A DNA stretch of 64,000 nucleotides from MD308 sp051888795 (GTDB lineage Bacteria; Bacillota; Clostridia; Lachnospirales; Lachnospiraceae): contig JBJFCD010000142.1 of assembly GCA_051888795.1 (NCBI GenBank), positions 62,001 through 126,000 on the forward strand. The letters are read 5' to 3'. Both the position numbers and the translations under genes were made by a program. Positions 43,335 to 52,366 of the stretch are shown piece after piece; positions within the stretch are counted from its first letter, which is position 1, and every line of letters starts with the position of its first letter. The notes beneath the pieces were generated by a model. It ran no database searches. It saw nothing but the letters and a program-made list of their open reading frames with translations, and was not told the DNA's origin.

Positions 43335-44339
43335 ATGATACAGGGATTACAGAGTATTGCATTTAAAGAATCACCATATATCGTGTCCAGTGCGTCTGTC
43401 GTTGGGAAAAAAGAGGGTGAAGGACCGATTGGGAAGATGTTCGATATTGTAGAAAAAGAAAACCTTTTTGGGGAAGATACCTGGGAAGCAGCAGAAAGCA
43501 CCATGCAGAAAGAGGCATGTATCCTTGCGATTGGAAAGGCACATATAGAAAAAGAAGACGTGAAATTTTTGTTTGGAGGAGATCTTTTGCGTCAGGGAAT
43601 TGCTACATCACTTGGAACAGCAGATTTGAATATTCCCATGTTCGGACTGTTTGGCGCCTGCTCGACATCAGGAGAGGCGATTGCTCTCGCGGCAATGAGT
43701 GTTTCAGCCGGTTATGGAGATTATATGCTGGCTGTGACTTCAAGCCATTTTGGAAGTGCGGAGAAAGAATTTCGTTTCCCGTTAAGCTATGCGAATCAGA
43801 GACCTTTATCGGCTCAATGGACAGTGACAGGGAGTGGTGCATTTTTAGTAGGGAAAAAGAGAAGCCATGTCAGGATTTCCGGTGTTACAATTGGAAAAAT
43901 TATTGACTATGGACTGAAAGATTCGCAGAATATGGGCGCATGTATGGCACCTGCTGCATGTGATACGATTGTACGCCATATGAAAGATTTTGATCGTTCA
44001 CCTGAGGATTATAGCAGAATTATAACAGGTGATCTCGGATATGTAGGTCAGAGCATTTTGTTTGATCTGATGCGTGGAAAGGAAATCGACATAAAAAAGA
44101 ATCATATGGACTGTGGAATGCTGATTTTTGATCAGAACAGGCAGGATACTCATGCAGGTGGCAGTGGATGTGGATGTGCGGCCAGTGTATTATCTGCTTA
44201 TATTTTACCTAAAATTGAAAGTGGGGAATGGAAGAGAGTTCTGTTTGTTCCTACAGGTGCTCTTATGTCAACAGTCAGCTTTAACGAAGGAGCCAGTGTG
44301 CCGGGGATTGCTCATGGGGTTGTTTTTGAACACTGTTAA
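43335..44339 (+). CDS. spoVAD: Stage V sporulation protein AD
   Basis: A 334-residue thiolase-fold protein that binds dipicolinic acid in the SpoVA complex. The conserved region FGLFGACSTSGEAIALAAMSVSAGYGDYMLAVTSSHF lies near 110-145, and HAGGSGCGCAASV near 275. ATG 43335 is preferred to GTG 43326 on start-codon grounds, with GGGTGG just upstream; the GTG is possible. It sits between spoVAC and spoVAE, 18 bases after the former, as in other spore formers. Confidence 0.95.
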   Translation: MIQGLQSIAFKESPYIVSSASVVGKKEGEGPIGKMFDIVEKENLFGEDTWEAAESTMQKEACILAIGKAHIEKEDVKFLFGGDLLRQGIATSLGTADLNIPMFGLFGACSTSGEAIALAAMSVSAGYGDYMLAVTSSHFGSAEKEFRFPLSYANQRPLSAQWTVTGSGAFLVGKKRSHVRISGVTIGKIIDYGLKDSQNMGACMAPAACDTIVRHMKDFDRSPEDYSRIITGDLGYVGQSILFDLMRGKEIDIKKNHMDCGMLIFDQNRQDTHAGGSGCGCAASVLSAYILPKIESGEWKRVLFVPTGALMSTVSFNEGASVPGIAHGVVFEHC

Positions 44340-44351
44340 AAGGAGGACATT

Positions 44352-44708
44352 ATGGATTATATAAAAGCGTTTATTGTTGGCGGTCTGATCTGCGCACTTG
44401 TACAGATTCTTCTTGACCGGACGAAATTAATGCCGGGAAGGGTCATGGTGCTGCTGGTGTGTACAGGAGCAGTGTTAGGCGCACTTCAGATATACCAGCC
44501 GTTTCAGGATTTTGCAGGTGCAGGAGCAAGCGTTCCGCTGATTGGATTTGGAAATCTTTTGTGGAAAGGTGTAAAAGAAGCTGTTGATAAAGAAGGATTT
44601 ATAGGAGTTTTTATCGGTGGGTTTAAATCCAGCGCAGTAGGAATATCGGCGGCACTGATTTTTGGATATATCGCTTCTCTGATTTGTGAACCTAAAATGA
44701 AAAAATAG
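44352..44708 (+). CDS. spoVAE: Stage V sporulation protein AE (SpoVAEB type)
   Basis: A 118-residue membrane protein homologous to SpoVAC, with AFIVGGLICALVQI and GAGASVPLIGFGNLLWKGV as the family signature near 55-73, and a C-terminal membrane helix. It completes the C-D-E core of the dipicolinate channel. AAAGGAGG lies before ATG 44352. No SpoVAEA or SpoVAF gene follows; the next gene is a phosphate transporter. Confidence 0.93.
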   Translation: MDYIKAFIVGGLICALVQILLDRTKLMPGRVMVLLVCTGAVLGALQIYQPFQDFAGAGASVPLIGFGNLLWKGVKEAVDKEGFIGVFIGGFKSSAVGISAALIFGYIASLICEPKMKK

Positions 44709-44755
44709 CCATTTTTATTATTGTTTTCTGAGTCATTACATGATATTGTAAATAT

Positions 44756-44772
44756 TGTTAAGTATTTGTTAA
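44756..44772 (+). promoter_or_regulatory. Possible Pho-box repeats upstream of the Na/Pi transporter
   Basis: TGTTAA occurs at 44756-44761 and again at 44767-44772, exactly 11 bases apart; on the minus strand these read TTAACA. Eleven-base-spaced TTAACA-like repeats are the known PhoP binding pattern in Bacillus. A degenerate third copy may lie at 44747-44752. They are 22 bases from the start of a phosphate transporter gene. Confidence 0.45.
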
Positions 44773-44793
44773 GAATTACGTAGGAGGAAAACA

Positions 44794-46434
44794 ATGGAGT
44801 ACCTGAATATAGTCATACCATTTGCCGGTGGGCTGGGAATGTTCATCTATGGTATGCAGATTATGGCTCAAGGTCTTGAAAATGCAGCAGGAAATAAGAT
44901 GAAATCACTGCTGGAGGTATTGACAAAGAATAAATTAATGGGTGTATGTCTGGGTGCGGCAATTACAGCGGTTATACAGAGTTCATCCGCAACTACAGTC
45001 ATGGTAGTTGGTTTTGTAAATGCAGGTTTGATGAATCTGACGCAGGCGATGGGAATTATCATGGGTGCCAATATTGGTACGACTGTTACAGGATGGCTGG
45101 TATCATCCGTGGAGTGGGCAGAATTTTTAAGCCCGGAGAGCCTTGCACCAATTGCGGTGATTGCCGGAGTTGTTGTGATGATGACCGGAAAACGTCGAAC
45201 AACAAAAGATATTTCAAGTATTATTATTGGATTTGGTCTTCTGTTTATAGGTATTTCTACGATGTCTTCGGCCGTTGAACCTTTAAAAGAGATGGAAGCT
45301 TTTGTGAATCTTTTTGTTGTCATTGGCAAGAATCCGTTCCTTGGAATTTTAACGGGTGCACTTGTGACAGCGGTTATACAGAGTTCATCCGCATCGGTTG
45401 GTATTTTACAGAGTCTTGCTTCGGCCGGACTTGTACCGTTCAGCGCAGCGATTTATATTATCATGGGTCAGAATATAGGTACATGTGTGACTGCAATTTT
45501 ATCAAGTCTCGGTGCCAAGAAGAATGCAAAGACAGCAGCGCTTATGCATCTTCTGTTTAATATTATCGGTACGGTATTATTCTGTGTGCTGGCAATCGTG
45601 TATTTCACAGTTCTGAATCCGGCAGCCGGACTCGGAACAATTACACAGACACAGATCAGTTTGGTGCACACAGTATTTAACGTTGGCACGACAGTCCTGC
45701 TTTTCCCGGCATCTAATCTGATTGTAAAACTTGCGAAGAAAATCGGGAATGTTGATGAAGCAGAGCAGGAAAAAGGAAAACTCTATCTGGACGAGCGTGT
45801 TCTTCAGACACCAGGTATCGCTTTACAGTCTACCTGGAATGAAACAATCCGTATGGGTGAGCTGGTACTTCAATCTATGGAGGCAGCAAGAAATGTTTTG
45901 TTCACACAGGATTCGGAGGCTATTTCTATTCTGAAAGAAGACGAAGATACTGTTGATAAGATGTGCGCAGGAATTACAGATTATGCAATCAAATTAAGTG
46001 GTATGCAGATCAGTGAACGTGAACATAAAAGTGTATCACATCTTCTGCAGATATTATCAGATATTGAGCGTGTAAGTGACTATTGCGAGAATATTTCTGA
46101 ATATGCAGAGACGCTTGCAGAGAAGAAAGTTGCATTTTCAGAGATAGCAAGAGAGCACATGAGCGAAATTATGGCAGAGACAATTGACAGCTACAGATTT
46201 GCACTTGAATCGCTGAAAGACAAGAGCCATGAAAAAGCGCTGAAAGTTATTGAGAAAGAAACAATCATTGATGATCTGGAGATAAGACTCCGTACGAAAC
46301 ATATTGAGCGTCTTGCAAATAATCAGTGTAATACTGAGGCGGGAATTGTTTTCCTGGATGCATTAGTAGGTCTTGAGCGTATTTCGGATCACGCGAGAAA
46401 TATTGCGGAAGAGGTCCTTGAAGGAGAAGCATAG
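44794..46434 (+). CDS. Na+/phosphate cotransporter with C-terminal PhoU-like domain
   Basis: A 546-residue transporter of the NptA/PNaS family. Two inverted repeats carry the signature QSSSATT (near 63-69) and QSSSASV (near 197-203), each within a hydrophobic half. About eight membrane helices extend to residue 310. A PhoU-like helical domain (about 335-540) follows, with LLQILSDIERVSDYCENI and LVGLERISDHARNIAEEV. It imports phosphate (or another anion) with sodium; the PhoU part may sense or gate it. GTAGGAGGA precedes ATG. A bidirectional hairpin follows the stop. Confidence 0.92.
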   Translation: MEYLNIVIPFAGGLGMFIYGMQIMAQGLENAAGNKMKSLLEVLTKNKLMGVCLGAAITAVIQSSSATTVMVVGFVNAGLMNLTQAMGIIMGANIGTTVTGWLVSSVEWAEFLSPESLAPIAVIAGVVVMMTGKRRTTKDISSIIIGFGLLFIGISTMSSAVEPLKEMEAFVNLFVVIGKNPFLGILTGALVTAVIQSSSASVGILQSLASAGLVPFSAAIYIIMGQNIGTCVTAILSSLGAKKNAKTAALMHLLFNIIGTVLFCVLAIVYFTVLNPAAGLGTITQTQISLVHTVFNVGTTVLLFPASNLIVKLAKKIGNVDEAEQEKGKLYLDERVLQTPGIALQSTWNETIRMGELVLQSMEAARNVLFTQDSEAISILKEDEDTVDKMCAGITDYAIKLSGMQISEREHKSVSHLLQILSDIERVSDYCENISEYAETLAEKKVAFSEIAREHMSEIMAETIDSYRFALESLKDKSHEKALKVIEKETIIDDLEIRLRTKHIERLANNQCNTEAGIVFLDALVGLERISDHARNIAEEVLEGEA

Positions 46435-46467
46435 ATTAATTTATATTAAAAATTTATATTAAAAAAG

Positions 46468-46494
46468 TAACAGGCAGCTTTTGGCTGCCTGTTA
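46468..46494. terminator. Bidirectional terminator between convergent genes
   Basis: An 11-bp perfect stem (46468-46478 with 46484-46494) with a 5-base loop. It is flanked by an A-run on the left and T-rich sequence on the right, so it can serve both the phosphate transporter and the minus-strand gene. The stop codon of the latter (46492-46494) lies inside the right arm. Confidence 0.85.
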
Positions 46495-46755
46495 TTTATT
46501 ACGCCATTTTTCAATATCTTCTTTATAGGAATCTTCAATCCATGTAAGAGCCTGTTCAAGTCCCTCAGAAGAAAAAGGAAATTCCTCCCATGTTTTATCT
46601 TCTTCAGGAGTCTTTTCAAAACACCATGGCTCTGGATAAATGCAGACTTTAATCTTATCGTCGGCACCAATCAGATAAAACCGCATTCCCGCATGGGACC
46701 CGCTGTAACTTTCTTTTTTTAAAAAATTTATGGATAGACCTGGTGTATAAATCAT
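46492..46755 (-). CDS. Small conserved protein of unknown function, 87 residues
   Basis: A minus-strand gene with AAAGGAG eight bases before its ATG (complement of 46755) and its own promoter upstream. The product begins MIYTPGLSINFLKKESYSG and contains GMRFYLIG, YPEPWCFEKTPEE and a helical end. It has no signal peptide or membrane helix. Similar short proteins occur in other gut Lachnospiraceae as far as I recall, without assigned function. Upstream in-frame starts lack a ribosome-binding site and were discarded. Confidence 0.78.
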   Translation of the reverse strand: MIYTPGLSINFLKKESYSGSHAGMRFYLIGADDKIKVCIYPEPWCFEKTPEEDKTWEEFPFSSEGLEQALTWIEDSYKEDIEKWRNK

Positions 46756-46789
46756 GAGATTTGCTCCTTTATTTATATCGTTACTGCAT

Positions 46790-46818
46790 ATCTTATCACA
46801 AAGTAAAATTTGATGCAA
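46790..46818 (-). promoter_or_regulatory. Sigma-A promoter for the 87-residue protein gene
   Basis: On the minus strand the -35 TTGCAT (46813-46818) and -10 TAAGAT (46790-46795) are 17 bases apart, placing the start about 28 bases before the ATG. Confidence 0.55.
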
Positions 46819-46904
46819 TCTTAAGAAAACCTTTCGCTTTTCTATTAAAAGTATTCCAATTTGTATGATAGGCTTGAATTATCAAAAAATTAAGAAAGGA
46901 TAGA

Positions 46905-47636
46905 GTGAATGTGCAGACGACAGAATGTGTAATCCAGGTAAGAAACTTGTACAAACTGTATAGAGTGGGAGATGAAATAGTACGTGCACTGGATGGTGTA
47001 GATTTTGACATTTATGAAGGTGAATTCTGTGCGATTGTCGGAACTTCAGGCTCAGGGAAATCAACACTGCTGAATATGCTTGCAGGTCTGGAAAAACCCA
47101 CAAAAGGAACTGTAGTAATCGGCAACCAGCATATAGAGAAATTAAAGGAAGATGAGTTGGTAAAGTTCAGAAGAAATAATGTAGGATTTATTTTTCAGTC
47201 TTTTCACTTACTTGGAACATTGAATGCACTGGAAAATGTAGCTCTTCCACTATCTTTCAGAGGAGAATCAAAAAATGTGCGTTTGAAAAAGGCAGATCAG
47301 ATGCTTGAACTTGTGAATCTTAAAAAGCATAAAAAACATATGCCAAATCAAATGTCCGGTGGACAGCAGCAAAGAGTAGGAGTGGCAAGAGCATTAGTGG
47401 TGGAACCAAAGATCATTTTTGCAGATGAACCGACGGGGAATCTTGATTCACATACATCGAAAGAAGTTATGGAATTGATGCAAAGGGTGGTTAAGGAGCA
47501 GAAAAAGACGCTGGTCATGGTTACACATGATAATCAGCTTGCATCCTATGCAGACAGAATATTTCACATCAGTGATGGAAAGATAATTAAAATTGAGAAG
47601 AATGATAGCACGAGGGAGGAAACAGATAATGAGTGA
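46905..47636 (+). CDS. ABC transporter ATP-binding protein (MacB/LolD type)
   Basis: A 243-residue ATPase. Walker A GTSGSGKST (46-54), the Q-loop FIFQSFHLLGTL, the signature MSGGQQQRVGVARAL and Walker B IIFADEP followed by TGNLDS are typical of the LolD/MacB group that drives mechanotransmission permeases. GTG 46905 is chosen with AAAGGA six bases before it; GTG 46911 is a close alternative. Its end overlaps the exoprotein gene by 8 bases, and the permease is the third gene. Confidence 0.92.
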   Translation: MNVQTTECVIQVRNLYKLYRVGDEIVRALDGVDFDIYEGEFCAIVGTSGSGKSTLLNMLAGLEKPTKGTVVIGNQHIEKLKEDELVKFRRNNVGFIFQSFHLLGTLNALENVALPLSFRGESKNVRLKKADQMLELVNLKKHKKHMPNQMSGGQQQRVGVARALVVEPKIIFADEPTGNLDSHTSKEVMELMQRVVKEQKKTLVMVTHDNQLASYADRIFHISDGKIIKIEKNDSTREETDNE

Positions 47637-49155
47637 GTGGAAGAAAAAAATAAAGACTATTACAGCGATAATGCTTGCGATACTGGTGATAGGAACCGGA
47701 CAGATGACATCCGGAGAGAGGGATGTGAAAGCATCGGATATTACGGAATCACAGATAGATATTTCTGTGCCGGATAATAAGGTACCAACGTATGAGTATA
47801 ATAAAGCACAGGATTTTCTTTTAAATATAACAAATACCGGAATAGAAGATATTAAGAATTTTGTGATAGAACCGGTACTGGAGAAGGATGATAATCAAAA
47901 ATGGCCATTCAAGACAGACTATCAGAATTATGCTGTTAAGGTTGATAAATTGGAAGCAGAAAAAACAGTGCAGGTAAAGTTTAATTTTACAGAGAGAGAT
48001 GATATTCCTACGGCAAGATATACAATACATTTTGAGTATACAGCAGATAACGGTATTTCTGGAAGCAATTCTTTCTATGTTAATACAACAGCCAAACCTG
48101 TCGAAAATAAGAAACAGGATACTAATAATAACAAGAAAAGCAAGGTGAAATCGCCAAAATCATCAAATGGTGCAAGTGCAGGTGGATTTTCTAATGACGG
48201 GGCTATTTATTCAGACGGTGGCGGTGGAGAAATTTCAGATGGCTCCATTCCACGTGTAATTGTAACCGGATTTAGCACTAATCCCGAAAAAGTAAAAGCC
48301 GGGAGTGATTTTACTCTCACGATTCATTTAAGAAATACATCTAAAAAAACCAGAGTAAAAAATATGCTTTTTGATCTTACATCTCCTGAAGAAGGAATGG
48401 ATGAACAGACGACCGCACCGGCATTTCTTCCCTCATCAGGCTCCAGCTCCATTTACTTAGAGGGGATGAAAGCAGGTGGAACAGCAGATATTTCTATAAA
48501 ATTAAATGCAAAATCTGATCTTTTGCAAAAGCCTTATAGTGTAGAACTCAGTATGAAATATGAGGATGCTAATAGTAATTCCGTAGAGACAACATCGAGT
48601 ATTTCTATCCCTGTAAAGCAGGATGCAAGGTTTGAATTCAGCGATTTTGAAATCAATCCGGAGAGTATTGCTGTGGACGATGAGGCAAATGTTATGTGCA
48701 ATCTCTATAATCTTGGAAGAATCAAGCTTTACAATGTAAAAGCAGTATTTGAAGGAGAGGGGATTGAAAAAGAGGAAATTTTTGTGGGGAATGTCGAATC
48801 TGGCGCGACGGCTTCAATTGATGCCATGTTAAAGGGAATACAGGCGACAGAAGGACCGGTACCTGTGACAATGACGATGAGCTATGAAAATGAAGAAGGA
48901 GAGGTGTCTACCGAAGAGAAAGAACTCATGCTTGAAGTTACAGAGGCAGTAGATGAATCTATGGACATGGATATGGCAATTGAGGAAGAACCGAAAGGAG
49001 GTTTTCCGGTGATTCCTGTTATAGCTGCCATCGTACTTTTGGGAATCACAGCAGCAGTTATTATTATGAAGAAGCGCAGGAAAAAGAGAAGTATGGATGA
49101 AGAGGAGGAACTTTTGTATGAATTGGATGGATCTTCTGAGGATGAGCGTCAGTAA
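47629..49155 (+). CDS. Membrane-anchored exoprotein with CARDB-like repeats, partner of the ABC transporter
   Basis: A 508-residue protein with an N-terminal signal sequence (about 6-32), extracytoplasmic Ig-like beta domains of the CARDB/COG1361 type (for example ITNTGIEDIKNFVIEPV near 65 and LHLRNTSKKTRVKNMLFDL near 225), and a lysine-rich linker near 160-180. A C-terminal membrane helix (about 461-482) and a basic tail end the protein. GGGAGG precedes ATG 47629. It overlaps the ATPase gene by 8 bases and the permease gene by 38. It takes the place that a HlyD-type fusion protein would have in MacAB systems. I infer it is the extracytoplasmic subunit. Confidence 0.8.
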   Translation: MSEWKKKIKTITAIMLAILVIGTGQMTSGERDVKASDITESQIDISVPDNKVPTYEYNKAQDFLLNITNTGIEDIKNFVIEPVLEKDDNQKWPFKTDYQNYAVKVDKLEAEKTVQVKFNFTERDDIPTARYTIHFEYTADNGISGSNSFYVNTTAKPVENKKQDTNNNKKSKVKSPKSSNGASAGGFSNDGAIYSDGGGGEISDGSIPRVIVTGFSTNPEKVKAGSDFTLTIHLRNTSKKTRVKNMLFDLTSPEEGMDEQTTAPAFLPSSGSSSIYLEGMKAGGTADISIKLNAKSDLLQKPYSVELSMKYEDANSNSVETTSSISIPVKQDARFEFSDFEINPESIAVDDEANVMCNLYNLGRIKLYNVKAVFEGEGIEKEEIFVGNVESGATASIDAMLKGIQATEGPVPVTMTMSYENEEGEVSTEEKELMLEVTEAVDESMDMDMAIEEEPKGGFPVIPVIAAIVLLGITAAVIIMKKRRKKRSMDEEEELLYELDGSSEDERQ

Positions 49156-50518
49156 TCTGCGCAGAAGAAAATTACGTACTTTTCTCACTGTACTTGGAGT
49201 AGTCATCGGAACAGCGTCTATTGTTGTTATGATTTCATTAGGCCTTGGTATGCAGCAGGCAATGTATCAGGAAATTGAGCAGTATGGTGGACTCACCACA
49301 ATAAAAGTTTATGGGGCTCAAAGTGAAGACGGTATGATGTATTATGGCGGTGACTCTCAGGAAGAATCAGAAAAATACATGGATGATGCCTGCATTGAAG
49401 AGCTGAAAAAGTTAGACCATGTACTGACAGTAGATCCGGTGTATTATATGTCAGGTATACTTTTGAAAGGTTCCTATGAAGGGTATGCGGAGATTCTGGC
49501 AATGACGCCAGAAGCACTCAAGGAAAGAAATATAAAGTTGTCAAAAGGACGACTCCCTGAGGAAAACAGTGGACAGCTTGAGCTTGTATATGGCAATCAG
49601 GTACTGATGAATTTCTATGAAAAGGGAAGCGGAGAAGGTTATTGGGACACAGGTGAACTTCCGGATATTGATCTGGAAAAGGATTCACTGTTTCTGATTT
49701 TGGATCAGAATTCTTATTATTCCAGCAGTGATGGAATGTCTATGGATATGGGTATGCAGGATGAAGACGGAACTGTAAGTGCAGCAAAACCTGCACAAAA
49801 GCATGTAGTACGGGCCTGTGGTCTTGTGGCAGGCGGTGCAGAGGACTATAATGCAAACAGCTACTACGTATTTTGTGATCTTGAAACATTAAAGAAAGTG
49901 CTCAAAAAAGAATTTTCCGGACGAGTTATTCCGGGACAGCCACAGACGAAAAACGGAAAGCCAATGAAGAATTTCTGTTATTCTTATGCTCAACTTAAAG
50001 TAGATGATGCTGACAATGTGGCGACAGTATCTAATCAGCTTAAAGAGATGGGATATAATGTTGAAACGAATGCAGAATATATGGATAGTATGAAGAAGCA
50101 GATGGCGATTATTCAGGCGGTACTTGGAGGGATAGGTGCGGTGTCTCTGTTCGTAGCAGCAATTGGAATTGCCAATACTATGATGATGTCGATTTATGAA
50201 AGAACAAAGGAAATCGGTGTTATGAAAGTGCTGGGCTGCAGTCTTTCCAATATACGTCAGATGTTTCTTATGGAAGCAGCATTTATAGGATTTTTCGGAG
50301 GAGTTGTGGGAAATGTTTTGAGTATGCTTATGTCAGTCGTGATAAACCTCCTCGCGGGAAATGCCCAGCTGCTTGATGGTGCGGATATTTCGTACATACC
50401 TGTATGGCTTGTTCTTGCTTCTATAGGGTTTGCTATGCTGGTGGGCATTCTTGCCGGATACTTCCCGGCAAAGCGTGCTATGAAATTAAGCCCGCTTGAG
50501 GCTATCAGGAATGGATAA
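49118..50518 (+). CDS. ABC transporter permease (MacB/FtsX family)
   Basis: A 466-residue permease. One N-terminal membrane helix (about 15-40, RRRKLRTFLTVLGVVIGTASIVVMI) leads to a large extracytoplasmic MacB_PCD-type domain (about 45-320). Three C-terminal helices of the FtsX domain follow, with IANTMMMSIYERTKEIGVMKVLGCS and YFPAKRAMKLSPLEAIR. Such permeases move substrates or signals without transporting across the bilayer. Substrate could be a lipid, peptide or antibiotic. GAGGAGG lies before ATG 49118. A strong terminator follows. Confidence 0.9.
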   Translation: MNWMDLLRMSVSNLRRRKLRTFLTVLGVVIGTASIVVMISLGLGMQQAMYQEIEQYGGLTTIKVYGAQSEDGMMYYGGDSQEESEKYMDDACIEELKKLDHVLTVDPVYYMSGILLKGSYEGYAEILAMTPEALKERNIKLSKGRLPEENSGQLELVYGNQVLMNFYEKGSGEGYWDTGELPDIDLEKDSLFLILDQNSYYSSSDGMSMDMGMQDEDGTVSAAKPAQKHVVRACGLVAGGAEDYNANSYYVFCDLETLKKVLKKEFSGRVIPGQPQTKNGKPMKNFCYSYAQLKVDDADNVATVSNQLKEMGYNVETNAEYMDSMKKQMAIIQAVLGGIGAVSLFVAAIGIANTMMMSIYERTKEIGVMKVLGCSLSNIRQMFLMEAAFIGFFGGVVGNVLSMLMSVVINLLAGNAQLLDGADISYIPVWLVLASIGFAMLVGILAGYFPAKRAMKLSPLEAIRNG

Positions 50519-50520
50519 GG

Positions 50521-50552
50521 AAGGATGCTGTCATGTGACAGCATCCTTTTTT
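50521..50552 (+). terminator. Intrinsic terminator after the ABC transporter
   Basis: A 12-13-bp perfect stem (50521-50533 with 50536-50548) followed by a T-run, two bases after the permease stop. Confidence 0.9.
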
Positions 50553-50566
50553 GGTCCGGTATTAAT

Positions 50567-52258
50567 TTATCGTTTAAATTTTCGGGGACTTGACCATTCT
50601 CCGTATATTTTCTGTTTATTTACGATTCTGTAAGCTCTTACTCTGTAATAGTATGTTTTTCCCTTTGAAGCTGATATCAGTTTGTAAGATCCTGAAGTAG
50701 TTTTATAAGTAGATACAATTTCTATGCCTGTCTTGCTTGTAGATTTAGAAATCTGATATCCGGATACATTTTTGATACTTTTCCATTTTACTTTTACTTT
50801 TTTTCCCGAGACTGAAGCGGTCGGTTTTTTTACCTGAACAAGTTTTTTCCCTTTTGTTGCTGTTGTAATTGAAATAGTTTTGTAGCAGGAAGAGGAAGTA
50901 CCATAATATTTCGTCCCATCTATTTCATAGTAAGGAGTCACTTTAAACGAGTATTTTTGGTTTGCTTTCAGGCTGCCTTTGATATAATTAAGGTTCTTTG
51001 TATTTGCAAGAAGTTTGTAGGATGAAGCACCTGATACTTTCCACTCTATTCTATACCCGCTTGCTCCGGATTTTTTATCCCAGGAAAGAAAAATCTGGTT
51101 ACCATATTGATAGCAAATAACAGATAAATTGGATGGTTTGTTTGGAACGATTACATATTCGAATGTTTCCCCACCGGAGAACTTGTCACCTGGAATTACT
51201 GTAACATAGTAGCGGCCGATTTCACGACTGGAAGAGGATGAATATGACAAAGTATAATCAGTCCCTTCCTGAAGGAAATTTCCATTTTCATCTGTAACGG
51301 TAATGGTTGGTTTACATTGTGAACCGGTATATACAAGAATAGATGAAGAAAGACTGCATGCTAATTCTGACTTTTTTTCTTCTGATTCAGGATCTTCTTC
51401 TAATTCGACCTGATTGCTGGTAATTCGGATATTCTGGAGAGCTATATCAGGAGATGAAACAGAGGAAATAAGGTAACTATTACTTGTTGCAGAATATCTG
51501 AATGTAGTTACGGCTCCACCGGAAAAATCTGTTACCAGGTAATTATCAAACAGGGTGGCATTATCACTGACTTCAATTCCGCCATAGGTATCCCGACCGG
51601 AAGTGGAGACATTAAGTATTCCTCCGTTGACAAGTGATATATGTGAATCATAGGGTTCCCCTGCACCCCATAAAAAACTTTCACCGGAAGTGGTACAGTT
51701 AACAACTCCTCCGTTTACTTTAAGCCTTGTGTTCTGATTAAAAAACCAAAATCCTGTTGTTGTTGCATTAACATTTAAAACAGCATCTTTTTTGACAAGA
51801 ATATTACTTCCGTTTCTGTCATTTATCTTATTTATTGTGATGGTTCCGCTTAAGATGTCCATAATGGTTGGAAATGTTTGGTCTATACTCAGTGAGCCGG
51901 AACCGGTAAACTGTACCTTATATAATAAATGATCAGTATAGCCAAGGACTACATGTTCAGCTGTGTTTGTTCCAGTCAAATCAATCGTCAGTATCTGTCC
52001 GTCACTTTTAGATAAATCTGGGAAATAATATATGATTCCATCACTTTTGTTATAATTGTTTAGAGACAAAGTTCCGTTCCCGTCATACTCCCAATTATCG
52101 CCGGAAGCTGACTCATAAAGCGAATAGTAGTTGCCGTCTACATATAATTGTGCTGATCGGGTGCTACTTCCGTCCGCTTTGACTGACAGAGTAAAGCACA
52201 TACAAAAAATCCAGCATAAAGTAAGTGCTGAACATAAGGATACAATTATTTTTTTCAT
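50567..52258 (-). CDS. Secreted protein with beta-helix-like N-terminal region and fibronectin type III domains
   Basis: A 563-residue exported protein on the minus strand. A signal peptide (to about 29, VKADGS) precedes a beta-strand-rich region (about 30-270) resembling a short right-handed beta-helix (repeated VNGGVVN, LVNGGILNVS). Next comes an Ig-like MBG-type segment near 305-375 (YTGSQCKPTITVTD ... GRYYVTVIPG). Two fibronectin III domains follow (about 378-470 and 482-563), with GYRIEWKV and GYQISKST. No LPxTG or membrane anchor is seen. It is preceded by a leader with two hairpins and a good promoter. An adhesin or carbohydrate-binding role is likely from the domains but unproven. Confidence 0.8.
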   Translation of the reverse strand: MKKIIVSLCSALTLCWIFCMCFTLSVKADGSSTRSAQLYVDGNYYSLYESASGDNWEYDGNGTLSLNNYNKSDGIIYYFPDLSKSDGQILTIDLTGTNTAEHVVLGYTDHLLYKVQFTGSGSLSIDQTFPTIMDILSGTITINKINDRNGSNILVKKDAVLNVNATTTGFWFFNQNTRLKVNGGVVNCTTSGESFLWGAGEPYDSHISLVNGGILNVSTSGRDTYGGIEVSDNATLFDNYLVTDFSGGAVTTFRYSATSNSYLISSVSSPDIALQNIRITSNQVELEEDPESEEKKSELACSLSSSILVYTGSQCKPTITVTDENGNFLQEGTDYTLSYSSSSSREIGRYYVTVIPGDKFSGGETFEYVIVPNKPSNLSVICYQYGNQIFLSWDKKSGASGYRIEWKVSGASSYKLLANTKNLNYIKGSLKANQKYSFKVTPYYEIDGTKYYGTSSSCYKTISITTATKGKKLVQVKKPTASVSGKKVKVKWKSIKNVSGYQISKSTSKTGIEIVSTYKTTSGSYKLISASKGKTYYYRVRAYRIVNKQKIYGEWSSPRKFKR

Positions 52259-52360
52259 TCTTTAAGACCCCCATTCTATTGTATATATGATGTTGGGATC
52301 AAAAACTCCCAACTGTGATACCTACGGACTGTTTCGTGCTTTGTACTCCCTGGTATCATA
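52259..52360 (-). promoter_or_regulatory. Structured 5' leader of the fibronectin-domain gene (unassigned RNA element)
   Basis: Starting at the predicted transcription start near 52360, the minus-strand RNA folds at once into a 7-bp stem (52352-52358 with 52316-52322) enclosing about 29 bases. A second perfect 7-bp hairpin with an 8-base loop follows (52307-52313 with 52292-52298), then an AT-rich stretch and GGGGG before the ATG. Neither hairpin has a U-tract. The layout is that of an aptamer plus expression hairpin, but I could not match it to any riboswitch class. Confidence 0.5.
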
Positions 52361-52366
52361 TATATT

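Noticed and set aside
52259..52360. c-di-GMP-I or glutamine riboswitch
   Set aside because: Short similarities such as CAAAGC exist, but the conserved core and the stem order of either class could not be found.
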